Positions 26,032 through 34,299 of a stretch of 64,000 bases of DNA are shown piece after piece. Source of the stretch: Phytomonospora sp040655735 (lineage in GTDB: Bacteria; Actinomycetota; Actinomycetes; Mycobacteriales; Micromonosporaceae); the NCBI RefSeq assembly GCF_040655735.1, contig NZ_JBFAKK010000001.1, forward strand, positions 1 to 64,000, written 5' to 3'. The position numbers and the translations under genes are program-made. Position 1 is the first letter of the stretch. Every line of letters starts with the position of its first letter. The notes under the pieces were generated by a model. That model was not told the origin of the DNA and made no database searches. It worked only from the letters and a program-made list of their open reading frames with translations.

Positions 26032-27012
26032 TCAGATCGCCTCCGGAGGTCGAAGCCCCACGTAGCTGACGGGTTCGGCGTCGTCGGTGACGGTCACTCC
26101 CAGGAGCCCGTGGTGGTTCCACGGCCCCGGATGACCTGTCGTCGGCTCGCTCATGTCGGTGTAGTAGTCCATGCAGGCACCTCGCCTCTCCCAGTGGCCG
26201 CGCAGGCGCCGGCGGATGCCGGCGTCACCACGGGCCAGGACCTCGCAGAAACTGAAGAAGGAGAACGCCGCCCCGCGACCCGAACCGGGCGCGGGAAGGC
26301 TGTAGCTGTAACCGAACAGCGGCCCCGGCAGGCGCTGCCCGAAAGGCCGTCCGAGGACGTCCTCGAAGACCGCCAGGACGGCCGGGGCCCGCGATTGGAG
26401 ACCGAGCGGCGACATCAGCGCCGCCAGTTCCCACGGCCGCAGGCCATGGATCCGCGCGTACAGCTCAAGACCGCCGCCGTACGGATACCAGCCGACCATC
26501 TGCGGCTCCTGACGGCGGGCCGGCAGAACGGCCGGCCCGCCCAGACGCCGCCGGAAGTGGGCGGCGACGCGAGCCCGCGCCGCCTCCGGAACCTCCGCGT
26601 AGATCTTGTAGTCGCTGCCCGCCGGGCCGTGCCTGGCGCCCAGCCATGCCCCGTAGGTCAGCCCGCCCCTCGCCTGCCAGCGGGTCAGCCGCGCGAGCGT
26701 GCCGTCGTCGGCGGGCTCGCCGCCGACCCCGGCCAGCAGCTCGACGGCCCGCGCCAGGCGGGCGCCCGGGGGAGTGCCCCCGGGCCCCACCTCCAGCGTG
26801 TAACTGGGACCGTCCCCATTGGTCGAGAAGGTCATCTCGAAGGGGAAGCCGCCGTCGGTGAGCGGACTGAGCCGCCACCGGGCCGAGTCGCCGGCCGGCA
26901 GGAGCGGATCCAGCAGCACCGGCAAAGCGGCCTCCATGTCGCCCGCGGCCGCCGGGAAGTGCCTGCGGGACACCTCGACGGCGCGGGCGATCGACGGCGG
27001 AAGGACCGGCAT
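26032..27012 (-). CDS. unassigned protein, possibly ABBA-prenyltransferase-like
   Basis: A 326-residue protein with no family I can prove. It has repeated strand pairs separated by helices: PFEMTFSTNGDGPSYTLEVG, SDYKIYAEVP, LELYARIHGL, AAFSFFSFCEVLARGD and a final SYVGLRPPE. Such alpha-beta-beta-alpha repetition and the Lys-Ile-Tyr strand are reminiscent of DMATS-type aromatic prenyltransferases (ABBA barrels). The position next to a terpene-cyclase-like gene gives weak support. Start ATG 27012 overlaps the preceding TGA (TGATG), so translation is coupled to the first gene. There is no signal peptide. Confidence 0.5.
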   Translation of the reverse strand: MPVLPPSIARAVEVSRRHFPAAAGDMEAALPVLLDPLLPAGDSARWRLSPLTDGGFPFEMTFSTNGDGPSYTLEVGPGGTPPGARLARAVELLAGVGGEPADDGTLARLTRWQARGGLTYGAWLGARHGPAGSDYKIYAEVPEAARARVAAHFRRRLGGPAVLPARRQEPQMVGWYPYGGGLELYARIHGLRPWELAALMSPLGLQSRAPAVLAVFEDVLGRPFGQRLPGPLFGYSYSLPAPGSGRGAAFSFFSFCEVLARGDAGIRRRLRGHWERRGACMDYYTDMSEPTTGHPGPWNHHGLLGVTVTDDAEPVSYVGLRPPEAI

Positions 27013-29318
27013 CAGAAGACCTTGCCGCCCGTCGGAGTCTTCTCCGTCGCGATCGCCGGCAGGTCCAGCACCGTTCCCTGCTGCGTGCCGTGCGCGTACA
27101 GCGCACCGCTCTTGTAGACGTAGGCGGCCGTCCAGCTGAACTCCAGATCGGCGAAGCCGTAGGGCATGTTGGCGACCTTGAAGAAGACCGGATAGGCCCG
27201 CCCGTCCGGTTGCCGGGCGATCACCTGGTTCGGCGAGTCGGCCTGCACCGTCACCCTCGTCGACTGCCCCTCGGGCGTGTACGTCACCGCCGTGACGAGG
27301 ACCTTCACCCCGGTCAGCTCACCTCCCTGCCACTGCACGATCGTCGGATCGGCGGTGAGGAAGAAGGTCTGCAAGTACGGCGAGAACGCGAACAGCGTCA
27401 CCGTCGAGGGCGTGAACTGGTACGGCCCGACCTGCCGCTGCGTGAAGTCCGACAGCAGCAGCGTCGCGTCGACCGTCACCGGCGTGACCGCCGTGTTGGC
27501 GAACAGCTCGAAGGTCTTCATCCTCGTCTTCTTCGCCGGCGGTACGGCCTCCTGCCCTTCGGCGGCGAACTTGAGCTGGATCGGACTGCTCTGCGTCGGC
27601 CGCGGCAGTGCCTTGCTCGCCGGGATGTCGGGGAAGTACGGCGGGTTGCCGTAGTAGAAGTTGATGTCGGCCTCGGTGACCTCCAGGTCGCCCTGTTCCA
27701 TCGCGACGAACACGTTGAACGACTGGGTCGCGTCGGGCGACAGCAGCCGCACCCATGGCCCGTTCTGACTCTTGGCGTCGGTCGTGTACGGGTTGGCCTT
27801 CACGTCCTTGGCGAACGTGTAGGTCACCGTGTACACGTAGTCGGTGGTGATGGGCGCCGAGAAGACGCTGGAGAAGACCGTCGTCGCCTCCGACGGCGTC
27901 AGCACCGCCGACTGGAGGAACGGCACCTGCTGCGGGACGTTGAAGGAGAAGTCGACGGTGACCTTGTCGACGATCTTGTCCTCCGCCACGAAGAACTGGG
28001 AGGCGTCGAACACGACGTTGAGCGTGCCGATGTCGGCCAGCCCGAGCGTGTAGGTCGTGGCGTCGATGTCCGCCAGCGAACCCGTGACCTGCGTGTCGTC
28101 GTCGTAGACCGCCATGTACTGCAGCGAGTACTCCCCCTGCGCGGTGTCGTCCCAGTCCGCCTCCCACGTGTAGGGCGTGTTGTCGGTGAAGGTGTGCGTC
28201 CTGGTCCCGCTCGACGACAGCGTCGGGTACGAGACGGTGACGTCGAGCCGCTTGAGCGGCTTGATGTTGGACATGAACGGATTGACCGGCTGCGCCCCGA
28301 GCGTGGCCGCCTTCTCCTTCGACGTGCCGAACAGGCACTGCGGTGTGACCTGGGCGACGAACTTTCGCTTGTCGACGGTCACCTCAAGCGACTTGCGCTG
28401 GTCGACGCTGAGTCCGAGGTCGGCGAAGGTCGGCAGCGTCGCCTGCGGGCACAGCCGCCACAGGATCGTCTCCTTCTGCTCGTAGGTCTCGCTGAACGAG
28501 GAGATCTCGCTGACCGAGAACGACTCGTGACCCCCGGCCTTCTCCTGGAGCGCCAAGGCGGCCGCGACCTCCTTCGACACGAGGTCGGTGATCACGCGCT
28601 CGCCCCACGCGGCCACCGCGTCCACCACGCTCTGCGGGAGGTTCGGGTCGACCTTGTCGACGACCACCTTCGAGGCCGCCGACTGGGTCAGCTGCTCGGT
28701 GACGTCGTAGGTCCACGACGACGAGCTCGCCCAGTGCGTGTGCTCGTGCGCCTTGACCTGGTAGTCGAAGGCGGTGGTCGCGTCGAAGGTGAGCTGTGCG
28801 GTCACCGCGGGCATCTGCGCGGGGACGATGATGTTGTACTGCACCTCGAAGGGGCCGCTGCCCTGCTGGTCGAGAGTGCTCTTGACGGTCGTCATCTGGG
28901 CCGCCGTCAGCGGGACCTGGAAGATGGCGTTGTCGCTGCCGAAGTCGGTGCCGCCCACCTGGAGGCCGGTGACGCCGCCCTCGCCGTCGGGGAGGGTCAG
29001 GTTCACCAGGGTCCCCGACTGCACCGGGATCGCCGGGAGGTAGGGGTCCTTGACGCCGAACCGGGTGGCGATGTCGGCCTTGACGGCCTGCTGGACGCCG
29101 ATGGGCACGACCAGTTCGACCTCGATGACGCAGTAGCCGGAGCCGTTGAAATGGTCGGAGGTCTCGTACTCGACGATCTGGACGGCCGGCAGTCCGTCGT
29201 TCATCACCCACGACGGCTGCGGCGTGATGTAGAAGGTGGCGGCTTCGGTGGTGTCCCCGTGGTACTCCCAGCCGACACTGCCGACCGTGACGGTGCCTCG
29301 TTTCATCAAGTCCAACAT
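27012..29318 (-). CDS. multi-module beta-rich protein (768 aa), first gene of unknown operon
   Basis: A 768-residue protein with start ATG 29318 behind GGGGAGAAAAGC and no signal peptide. Residues about 17-190 form the D1 module shared with the fourth operon protein. About 205-345 is a helical plus beta module (VVDAVAAWGERVITDLVSKE..., LPTFADLGL) shared with the C-terminus of the 1500-residue protein. From about 345 onward come several beta-sandwich-like repeats (strands such as LDVTVSYPTL, VDKVTVDFSFNVP, YVYTVTYTFAKD). It links the other proteins by shared modules and may be the organising component. Function unknown. Confidence 0.72.
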   Translation of the reverse strand: MLDLMKRGTVTVGSVGWEYHGDTTEAATFYITPQPSWVMNDGLPAVQIVEYETSDHFNGSGYCVIEVELVVPIGVQQAVKADIATRFGVKDPYLPAIPVQSGTLVNLTLPDGEGGVTGLQVGGTDFGSDNAIFQVPLTAAQMTTVKSTLDQQGSGPFEVQYNIIVPAQMPAVTAQLTFDATTAFDYQVKAHEHTHWASSSSWTYDVTEQLTQSAASKVVVDKVDPNLPQSVVDAVAAWGERVITDLVSKEVAAALALQEKAGGHESFSVSEISSFSETYEQKETILWRLCPQATLPTFADLGLSVDQRKSLEVTVDKRKFVAQVTPQCLFGTSKEKAATLGAQPVNPFMSNIKPLKRLDVTVSYPTLSSSGTRTHTFTDNTPYTWEADWDDTAQGEYSLQYMAVYDDDTQVTGSLADIDATTYTLGLADIGTLNVVFDASQFFVAEDKIVDKVTVDFSFNVPQQVPFLQSAVLTPSEATTVFSSVFSAPITTDYVYTVTYTFAKDVKANPYTTDAKSQNGPWVRLLSPDATQSFNVFVAMEQGDLEVTEADINFYYGNPPYFPDIPASKALPRPTQSSPIQLKFAAEGQEAVPPAKKTRMKTFELFANTAVTPVTVDATLLLSDFTQRQVGPYQFTPSTVTLFAFSPYLQTFFLTADPTIVQWQGGELTGVKVLVTAVTYTPEGQSTRVTVQADSPNQVIARQPDGRAYPVFFKVANMPYGFADLEFSWTAAYVYKSGALYAHGTQQGTVLDLPAIATEKTPTGGKVF

Positions 29319-30140
29319 GCTTTTCTCCCCGTTCGACGAGTGGATTCGGGCACGCCGAGGAGACGTCCGCCGCGCCGTGCGTCTTCACGGCGTGCGGACA
29401 TGCGTCATCGACGTGGGTGGATGAGGGGTCGCGCGGCCGTTGAGGGCGGCGTCGACCACTGCGGACTGACAGCGATTGGAATGCGCCGGTGACTCGGTGC
29501 GCCGGCTGCGGCGAGATCGGCCTGGGCGTGAGCGCCGGTGCCGGTCGTCGGTAGGTCGTGTGTTCTCGAGTGGCCTGCGGGACGTTCCCGGCGAACGGCT
29601 TCGACGATCCCGCCGACCCGTGAGCCGATATCCCGTGAGGGAGCCTAGCGTCACCATTTGGCGACTGTGCGCTATTGCTCCAATCTCCAGATCCCAGTGA
29701 TGCCAAGGGCTCGAAGGCGGGGGAGTGCCGAGCCTGCCGGCGGGGGCGGTCGGCGAGGGCGGCCGGAGCCGGTGAATGGCCTTCTGTGCAGGGGTTTCAC
29801 TGCTCTCGATGTCTCGATGAACGGGCCGGGAGCGCGATCCCTTGCGTGCTAACGATCTTGGGTTCGACCCGGTCGGCGATCCCCGGGTGACGGATCTCTG
29901 ACACTGCCGTCGTAGGGGTTGCGTCGGCGGGGCATCTGAGCGTCGGGGTCATCGGCGATGCGTTTCGTGCTGCTCTTCGCTGCCGGTTCGGTCCGCGGGA
30001 CTCGGTGTCCCGACGGGGCGGATGTGAACTGCCGGCCAGGCTGCGCACTGAGCAGATATCCAGGCAGTGACAGGATTGTGGCTGTCGAGGGGGCGTCCGT
30101 CATCGGTTCGCGACGGCGATCGGCGCGAGTGGTCCACTGT
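29319..30140. other. long intergenic region upstream of the unknown operon
   Basis: About 820 bp with less GC than its flanks and no frame that looks like a protein family on either strand. The promoter of the six-gene operon should lie at its left end. A GGGTTCGACCC sequence near 29870 looks like a tRNA T-arm but no clover-leaf can be built around it. Confidence 0.4.
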
Positions 30141-30187
30141 GGAGCCGAGGACGGGCCGGCGTACTGCGCCGGCCCGTCCTCGGCTCC
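30141..30187 (-). terminator. strong terminator of the MFS gene
   Basis: A perfect 21-bp stem: the arm from 30141 begins GGAGCCGAGGACGGGCCGGC, the arm ending 30187 is its reverse complement, and the loop is TACTG. It lies 13 bp beyond the MFS stop codon on the minus strand. Confidence 0.75.
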
Positions 30188-30199
30188 CTCGGTTCGAGG

Positions 30200-31633
30200 T
30201 CACATCGCGCTGTCGGCCGTGGCCTTCTCGCGGGCCGAGCGCGTGCGGAGGGTGATGACCGCGAGGACCGCGCCGGCGACCGCGATGACCGCCGCGGTGG
30301 CGAAGGCCGCGGAGAACCCCTCGGTCAGGGCCGCGACGTCGCCGAGCCGGTCGGCGCCGGCCCCGGCGGCGATCGCGGTGGCCACCGCCAGGCCGAGGGC
30401 GGAGCCGATCTGGTAGCCGGTGTTGACGATGCCGGAGGCCAGGCCGCCCTCCTCGGGGCGCGCCGAGGAGATCGCCGTCTGGAGTGACGGGACGAAGGCC
30501 AGGGACATGCCGAGGGCGGACAGGAGCGAGGCGGGCAGGACGTCGGTGGTGAAGCCGCCGTCGGGGCGGATGAAGGACAGCCACGCCAGGCCTCCGGCCA
30601 GCAGCGCCAGGCCGGTCGCGATCATGGCCTTGGCGCCGAGGCGGGCCATGAGGCGCGGGGCGAGGGCGATCATCCCGATCATGATGAGCGCCGTCATCGG
30701 CAGCAGCGCCGCTCCGGAGGGGAAAGCCGAGTACCCGAGGACCTGCTGGAGGTAGAGGTTCAGGAAGAACCACATCGGCACCCAGGCCGCGCCCAGCAGC
30801 AGCTGTGCGAGGTTCGCCGCGCCGAGGCCGGGCGCCTTGAAGATCGACAGCGGCATGAGCGGCTCGCGCTTGCGTGCCTGGACGAGGACGAAGACGGCCA
30901 GCAGCACGGCGGCGGCGATCAGCGGGCCCCAGGTCGCCGGGGCGCCCCAGCCGACCTCGGGAGCGCGGACGACGGCGAACACAGCGGCGCCGAGTCCGAG
31001 GGTCGCGGTGAGGGTGCCGACGACGTCGACCGAGCCCCGCGCGCCGGTGGTCGCGGCCGGCAGGAGCGAGGGAAGGGCGACCAGGACGAGCAGCGCGATG
31101 GGGATGTTGATGTAGAAGACCCAGGGCCAGGAGGCGTACTCGGTGATCAGTCCGCCGAGGAAGACCCCGGCGGTTCCCCCGGCGGGTGCCGCCGCGCCGT
31201 AGAAGGCGAAGGCCTTGGTGAGCTCCCTGGGCTCGGCGCCGAACAGTGTCATGAGCAAGGTCAGCGCCGACGGCGCGATCAGCGCCGCGCCGACGCCCTG
31301 CATGCCGCGTCCGGCCAGTTCTGCGGGCACGTTCCCGGCGACGCCCGCCACGAAGGAGCCGACGGCCAGGACGAACCACCCGAGGCCGAAGATCCTGCGG
31401 GCGCCGAAGAGGTCGGCGAGCCTGCCGCCGAGGAGCAGCAGGCCGCCGAAGACCACGACGTAGGCGTTGAAGACCCAGGAGAGGTTCTGCTGGGAGAAAC
31501 CGAGCGCGGTCTGCATCTTCGGGAGGGCCACGCCGATGATCGAGGTGTCCATGATGACCATGAACTGGGCGAGCGCGATGAGCGCCAGGGCCCACCACCG
31601 GCGGGAGGCCGGTGCGGTGGAGGGTTGGAACAT
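30200..31633 (-). CDS. MFS multidrug-type exporter, DHA2-like
   Basis: A 477-residue membrane protein with many hydrophobic helices. The first (LALIALAQFMVIMDTSIIGVALP) carries the drug/H+ antiporter motif around MD-T-I; the loop after helix 2 has GGRLADLFGARR (MFS motif A), and motif C lies in the fifth helix (GAAAPAGGTAGVFLGG). This is the pattern of 14-helix DHA2 exporters that expel drugs or metabolites using protons. RBS AAGGAG precedes ATG 31633. A G-tract dyad overlaps the leader and two more lie within 175 bp, so expression is probably repressor-controlled. The substrate cannot be told. Confidence 0.88.
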   Translation of the reverse strand: MFQPSTAPASRRWWALALIALAQFMVIMDTSIIGVALPKMQTALGFSQQNLSWVFNAYVVVFGGLLLLGGRLADLFGARRIFGLGWFVLAVGSFVAGVAGNVPAELAGRGMQGVGAALIAPSALTLLMTLFGAEPRELTKAFAFYGAAAPAGGTAGVFLGGLITEYASWPWVFYINIPIALLVLVALPSLLPAATTGARGSVDVVGTLTATLGLGAAVFAVVRAPEVGWGAPATWGPLIAAAVLLAVFVLVQARKREPLMPLSIFKAPGLGAANLAQLLLGAAWVPMWFFLNLYLQQVLGYSAFPSGAALLPMTALIMIGMIALAPRLMARLGAKAMIATGLALLAGGLAWLSFIRPDGGFTTDVLPASLLSALGMSLAFVPSLQTAISSARPEEGGLASGIVNTGYQIGSALGLAVATAIAAGAGADRLGDVAALTEGFSAAFATAAVIAVAGAVLAVITLRTRSAREKATADSAM

Positions 31634-31645
31634 GATCAGTACTCC

Positions 31646-31662
31646 TTACTGGTAGGGGGTAT
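31646..31662. promoter_or_regulatory. G-tract operator, site 1 (MFS leader)
   Basis: TTACTGGTAGGGGGTAT, 15 of 17 bases identical to site 2 at 31789. It lies 13-29 bp before the MFS start and overlaps its ribosome binding site, so a bound repressor would block expression. Confidence 0.55.
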
Positions 31663-31738
31663 ATCGCGTCGACATCGCCCCGATTGCTCGCGGAGTCCAC
31701 AAGGGCCTTGGTGGACCGTTGTGGACGTGCGAGCCATT

Positions 31739-31756
31739 TATACCCCAGGGGGGTAC
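31739..31756. promoter_or_regulatory. G-tract operator, site 3 (CsoR/RcnR-like dyad)
   Basis: TATACCCCAGGGGGGTAC is a TA-C4-N-G6-TA dyad of the kind bound by CsoR/RcnR/FrmR-family repressors. It lies between sites 1 and 2 upstream of the MFS gene. No CsoR-family gene is in the window. Confidence 0.5.
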
Positions 31757-31788
31757 TCGGTGGCAGGATGGGGCGAGTGACGCTCGCC

Positions 31789-31805
31789 ATACCGGTAGGG
31801 GGTAT
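31789..31805. promoter_or_regulatory. G-tract operator, site 2
   Basis: ATACCGGTAGGGGGTAT, nearly identical to site 1 at 31646. It lies 7 bp beyond the DUF6223 stop and about 155 bp upstream of the MFS start. Confidence 0.5.
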
Positions 31806-31811
31806 GAAGGC

Positions 31812-32204
31812 TCAGTCCGCGCGGCGAGAACGACGCAGCGCGAACCCGCCGAGGACAAGGCCGATCGTCCCCACCAGCAGGGCCACGTAGGCGCCGCCGC
31901 GCCCGTTGCCGGTGCCGATGCCGGAGTCGGCGGTGGCCACGACCCATCCACCGAGAGCGACGCCGAGCACCGCCGCCGCCAGGCTCACCAGAGCCCCGAG
32001 CCGCCCCTTCGCCACGCTGAAACGACTCTGCGGCCGAGTCAGGGCCAGCACGGCGACGACCACCGCGACCACGCCGAGCACCGCGCCGGCGCTCGCCCCG
32101 ATCCGTCCGGCGCTCACGGTGAACACACTGGCGGCGACCGGCTCGAAGGCGAGGACCGACCCACCGGCGGTGATGACGACTCGGGCGGCTGCTGTCGAAG
32201 ACAT
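31812..32204 (-). CDS. DUF6223 small membrane protein
   Basis: A 130-residue protein with an N-terminal hydrophobic stretch and three further helices. The layout SAGRIGASAGAVLGVVAVVV ... SGIGTGNGRGGAYVALLVG ... GGFALRRSRRAD matches the actinobacterial DUF6223 family, whose function is unknown. RBS GAGGAG precedes ATG 32204. It is upstream of the MFS gene on the same strand, but 178 bp and three operator-like sites separate them, so the MFS gene probably has its own promoter. Confidence 0.78.
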   Translation of the reverse strand: MSSTAAARVVITAGGSVLAFEPVAASVFTVSAGRIGASAGAVLGVVAVVVAVLALTRPQSRFSVAKGRLGALVSLAAAVLGVALGGWVVATADSGIGTGNGRGGAYVALLVGTIGLVLGGFALRRSRRAD

Positions 32205-32430
32205 GTCGTTCTCCTCTTCCGGGCATCTCGTCGTGAGATGCGGTCATCCTGATCCTGTCGCCCGGCACGGCGCCGTTCGTCCTGCGGAGGGAGGTGATCG
32301 GGCCTGCCGCGACCACGGCGTGGGAATGCCGCCGCCGACGCAGAACACGGGGGAGTACCGCGGGTGCGGTAGCCGCTCCCTCGTCCGGCGGCAGGAGGTT
32401 CGCGCCCGTGGACCGGGCTAGTGTGCCGAC

Positions 32431-33558
32431 ATGGACAGAAGGCGGCCGGCGATCCCGGCGGGTGTCACCGACCGGCTGATCACCGCCGGTGTGGCGGCGA
32501 TGCTGCTGCTCGTCGGGCTGCTCCAGGGGCACTCCGCGACCGGACTCGGCATCGTCGGTTACGCGCTCCTGGCCGTCAGCGGCTTCGCGCTCATCGCGCG
32601 GCGCCGGGCGCCGGTGGCCGTCCTGGCCGTCACAGGGCTGTGCGCGGTGGGCTATCAGGCGGTCGGTTTCGACGTTCCCGCCGTGGCATTCCTCTTCGCC
32701 GTCTACGCCGCGGTCCGGGCGGGCCACCGGCTCGTCACGGTCGTCGTGGCCGTCGTGACGCTGGCGGCGCTTCCGCTGGCGATCCTGGCCTCGCCGCACG
32801 ACTGGCCGGTCGGCGAGGCCTTCGCGCAGGCCCGGGGCGCCCTGGAGATCGCGTGGATCGTCGCCGCCGCAGCGGCGGGGGAGGCGCTGCGGCAGGCCGA
32901 GCGCCGCGCCGACGAGGCCGAGCGCACCCGCGAGGAGACCGCGAGGCGCCGCGCCGACGAGGAGCGGCTGCACATCGCGCGCGAACTCCACGACTCGCTC
33001 ATCCACCAGATCTCGATCATCAAGGTGCAGGCCGAAGTCGCCGTCCACGTCGCCCGCAAGCGCGGGGAGGACGTGCCCGAGGCGCTGCTGGCGATCCAGG
33101 CGGCCAGTCGGGAGGCGAACCGGGAACTGCGGGCGACCCTCGGGGCGCTGCGCGACGAGGACCTCCCGAGACAGGGCGTCGACCAGGTTCCCGGCCTGAT
33201 CGAGCGCACCCGCCTGACCGGCCTCGACGCCACTCTCACGATCGGCGGCCGACGGCACGACGTGCCGGTCGCGGTGGACCGGACCGCCTACCGGATCGTG
33301 CAGGAGTCCCTGACCAACGTCGCCCGCCACGCTTCGGCCACCACCGCGTCGGTGCACATCGACTACCGCCCCGACGCCCTCGCGATCCGCGTCGACGACG
33401 ACGGTGACGGCGATCCCGGCGCCGCGGTGAGACCGGGTGTCGGCCTGCTCGGCATGCGCGAGCGAGTCACGGCTCTCGGCGGGCGTCTGCGCGCCGAATC
33501 CCGTGCCGAAGGCGGCTTCACCGTCGAGGCCGAGCTGCCGGTGGAGTCGGCCGCGTGA
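32431..33558 (+). CDS. NarL-type sensor histidine kinase
   Basis: A 375-residue kinase with about five N-terminal membrane helices (residues 15-150), a coiled coil of Glu/Arg-rich residues (152-180), and a HisKA_3 dimerisation domain with the phospho-acceptor His187 in IARELHDSLIHQ. The ATPase domain has the N box (VQESLTNVARHA), G1 (IRVDDDGDG) and G2 (PGVGLLGMRERV). The membrane part has little periplasmic sequence, so it may sense a membrane-borne signal. The stop overlaps the response regulator start (GTGA). Confidence 0.93.
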   Translation: MDRRRPAIPAGVTDRLITAGVAAMLLLVGLLQGHSATGLGIVGYALLAVSGFALIARRRAPVAVLAVTGLCAVGYQAVGFDVPAVAFLFAVYAAVRAGHRLVTVVVAVVTLAALPLAILASPHDWPVGEAFAQARGALEIAWIVAAAAAGEALRQAERRADEAERTREETARRRADEERLHIARELHDSLIHQISIIKVQAEVAVHVARKRGEDVPEALLAIQAASREANRELRATLGALRDEDLPRQGVDQVPGLIERTRLTGLDATLTIGGRRHDVPVAVDRTAYRIVQESLTNVARHASATTASVHIDYRPDALAIRVDDDGDGDPGAAVRPGVGLLGMRERVTALGGRLRAESRAEGGFTVEAELPVESAA

Positions 33559-34217
33559 TCCGGGTGCTCCTGATCGACGACCAGCCCTTGCTGCGCAGCG
33601 GGTTCCGGGCGCTGCTGGACCTGGAGGACGACATCGAGGTCGTCGGCGAGGCCGCCGACGGCGTCGCGGGCCTGGCCCTCGTCCGTGAGCACCTGCCCGA
33701 CGTCGCGCTCGTCGACATCCGGATGCCGCTGCTCGACGGGATCGAGACGACCCGCAGGATCGCCGCCGACCCTGCCCTCGGCGGCGTGCACGTCGTCATC
33801 CTCACCAACTACGGCTTCGACGAGCACGTCTTCAACGCCCTGCGCGCGGGAGCGGCCGGGTTCCTGGTCAAGGACATCGTTCCGGAGGACTTCCTGCACG
33901 CCGTTCGCGTCGCCGCCCGGGGCGACGCCCTGCTCGCGCCGTCGATCACCCGCAAGCTCATCGACCGGTACGTCACCGAGCCACCGCACTCGATCGGGGA
34001 AGCCCGCGCCGACACCCTGACCAACCGTGAGCGCGAGGCGGTGGCGCTGGTGGCGAAGGGCCTGGCCAACGACCAGATCGCCGCCCGCATGGAGATCACT
34101 CCGATGACCGCCAAGACGCACCTCAACCGGGCCATGGCGAAGTTGGGCGCCCGCGACCGCGCGCAGCTCGTCGTGCACGCCTATGAATCCGGGCTGGTGA
34201 CTCCCCGGGAGCGGTGA
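33555..34217 (+). CDS. NarL/LuxR-type response regulator
   Basis: A 220-residue protein with a receiver domain (1-120: acidic pocket LIDDQ, phospho-acceptor Asp54 in ALVDIRMP, Lys in FLVKDI) and a LuxR-type HTH (about 150-212: LTNREREAVALVAKGLANDQIAARMEI). Its GTG start overlaps the kinase stop. It is the cognate partner of the upstream histidine kinase. Targets are not evident; the NmrA-like gene lies about 80 bp downstream on the same strand. Confidence 0.94.
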   Translation: MIRVLLIDDQPLLRSGFRALLDLEDDIEVVGEAADGVAGLALVREHLPDVALVDIRMPLLDGIETTRRIAADPALGGVHVVILTNYGFDEHVFNALRAGAAGFLVKDIVPEDFLHAVRVAARGDALLAPSITRKLIDRYVTEPPHSIGEARADTLTNREREAVALVAKGLANDQIAARMEITPMTAKTHLNRAMAKLGARDRAQLVVHAYESGLVTPRER

Positions 34218-34299
34218 GGATCGGGGAAGGGTGACCGGATCGGTCCTCCTCGCTCCTTATCGTGAAGGCGTGGGATCGGCCCACCAAGGAGGAGACGGC

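Noticed and set aside
27090..29492. Long plus-strand open frame opposite the first operon gene
   Set aside because: Another GC-driven shadow frame; the opposite strand shows modules conserved in two other operon proteins.
29860..29900. GGGTTCGACCC resembling a tRNA T-arm
   Set aside because: The loop is too short for a T-loop and no acceptor, D or anticodon stems can be formed around it.
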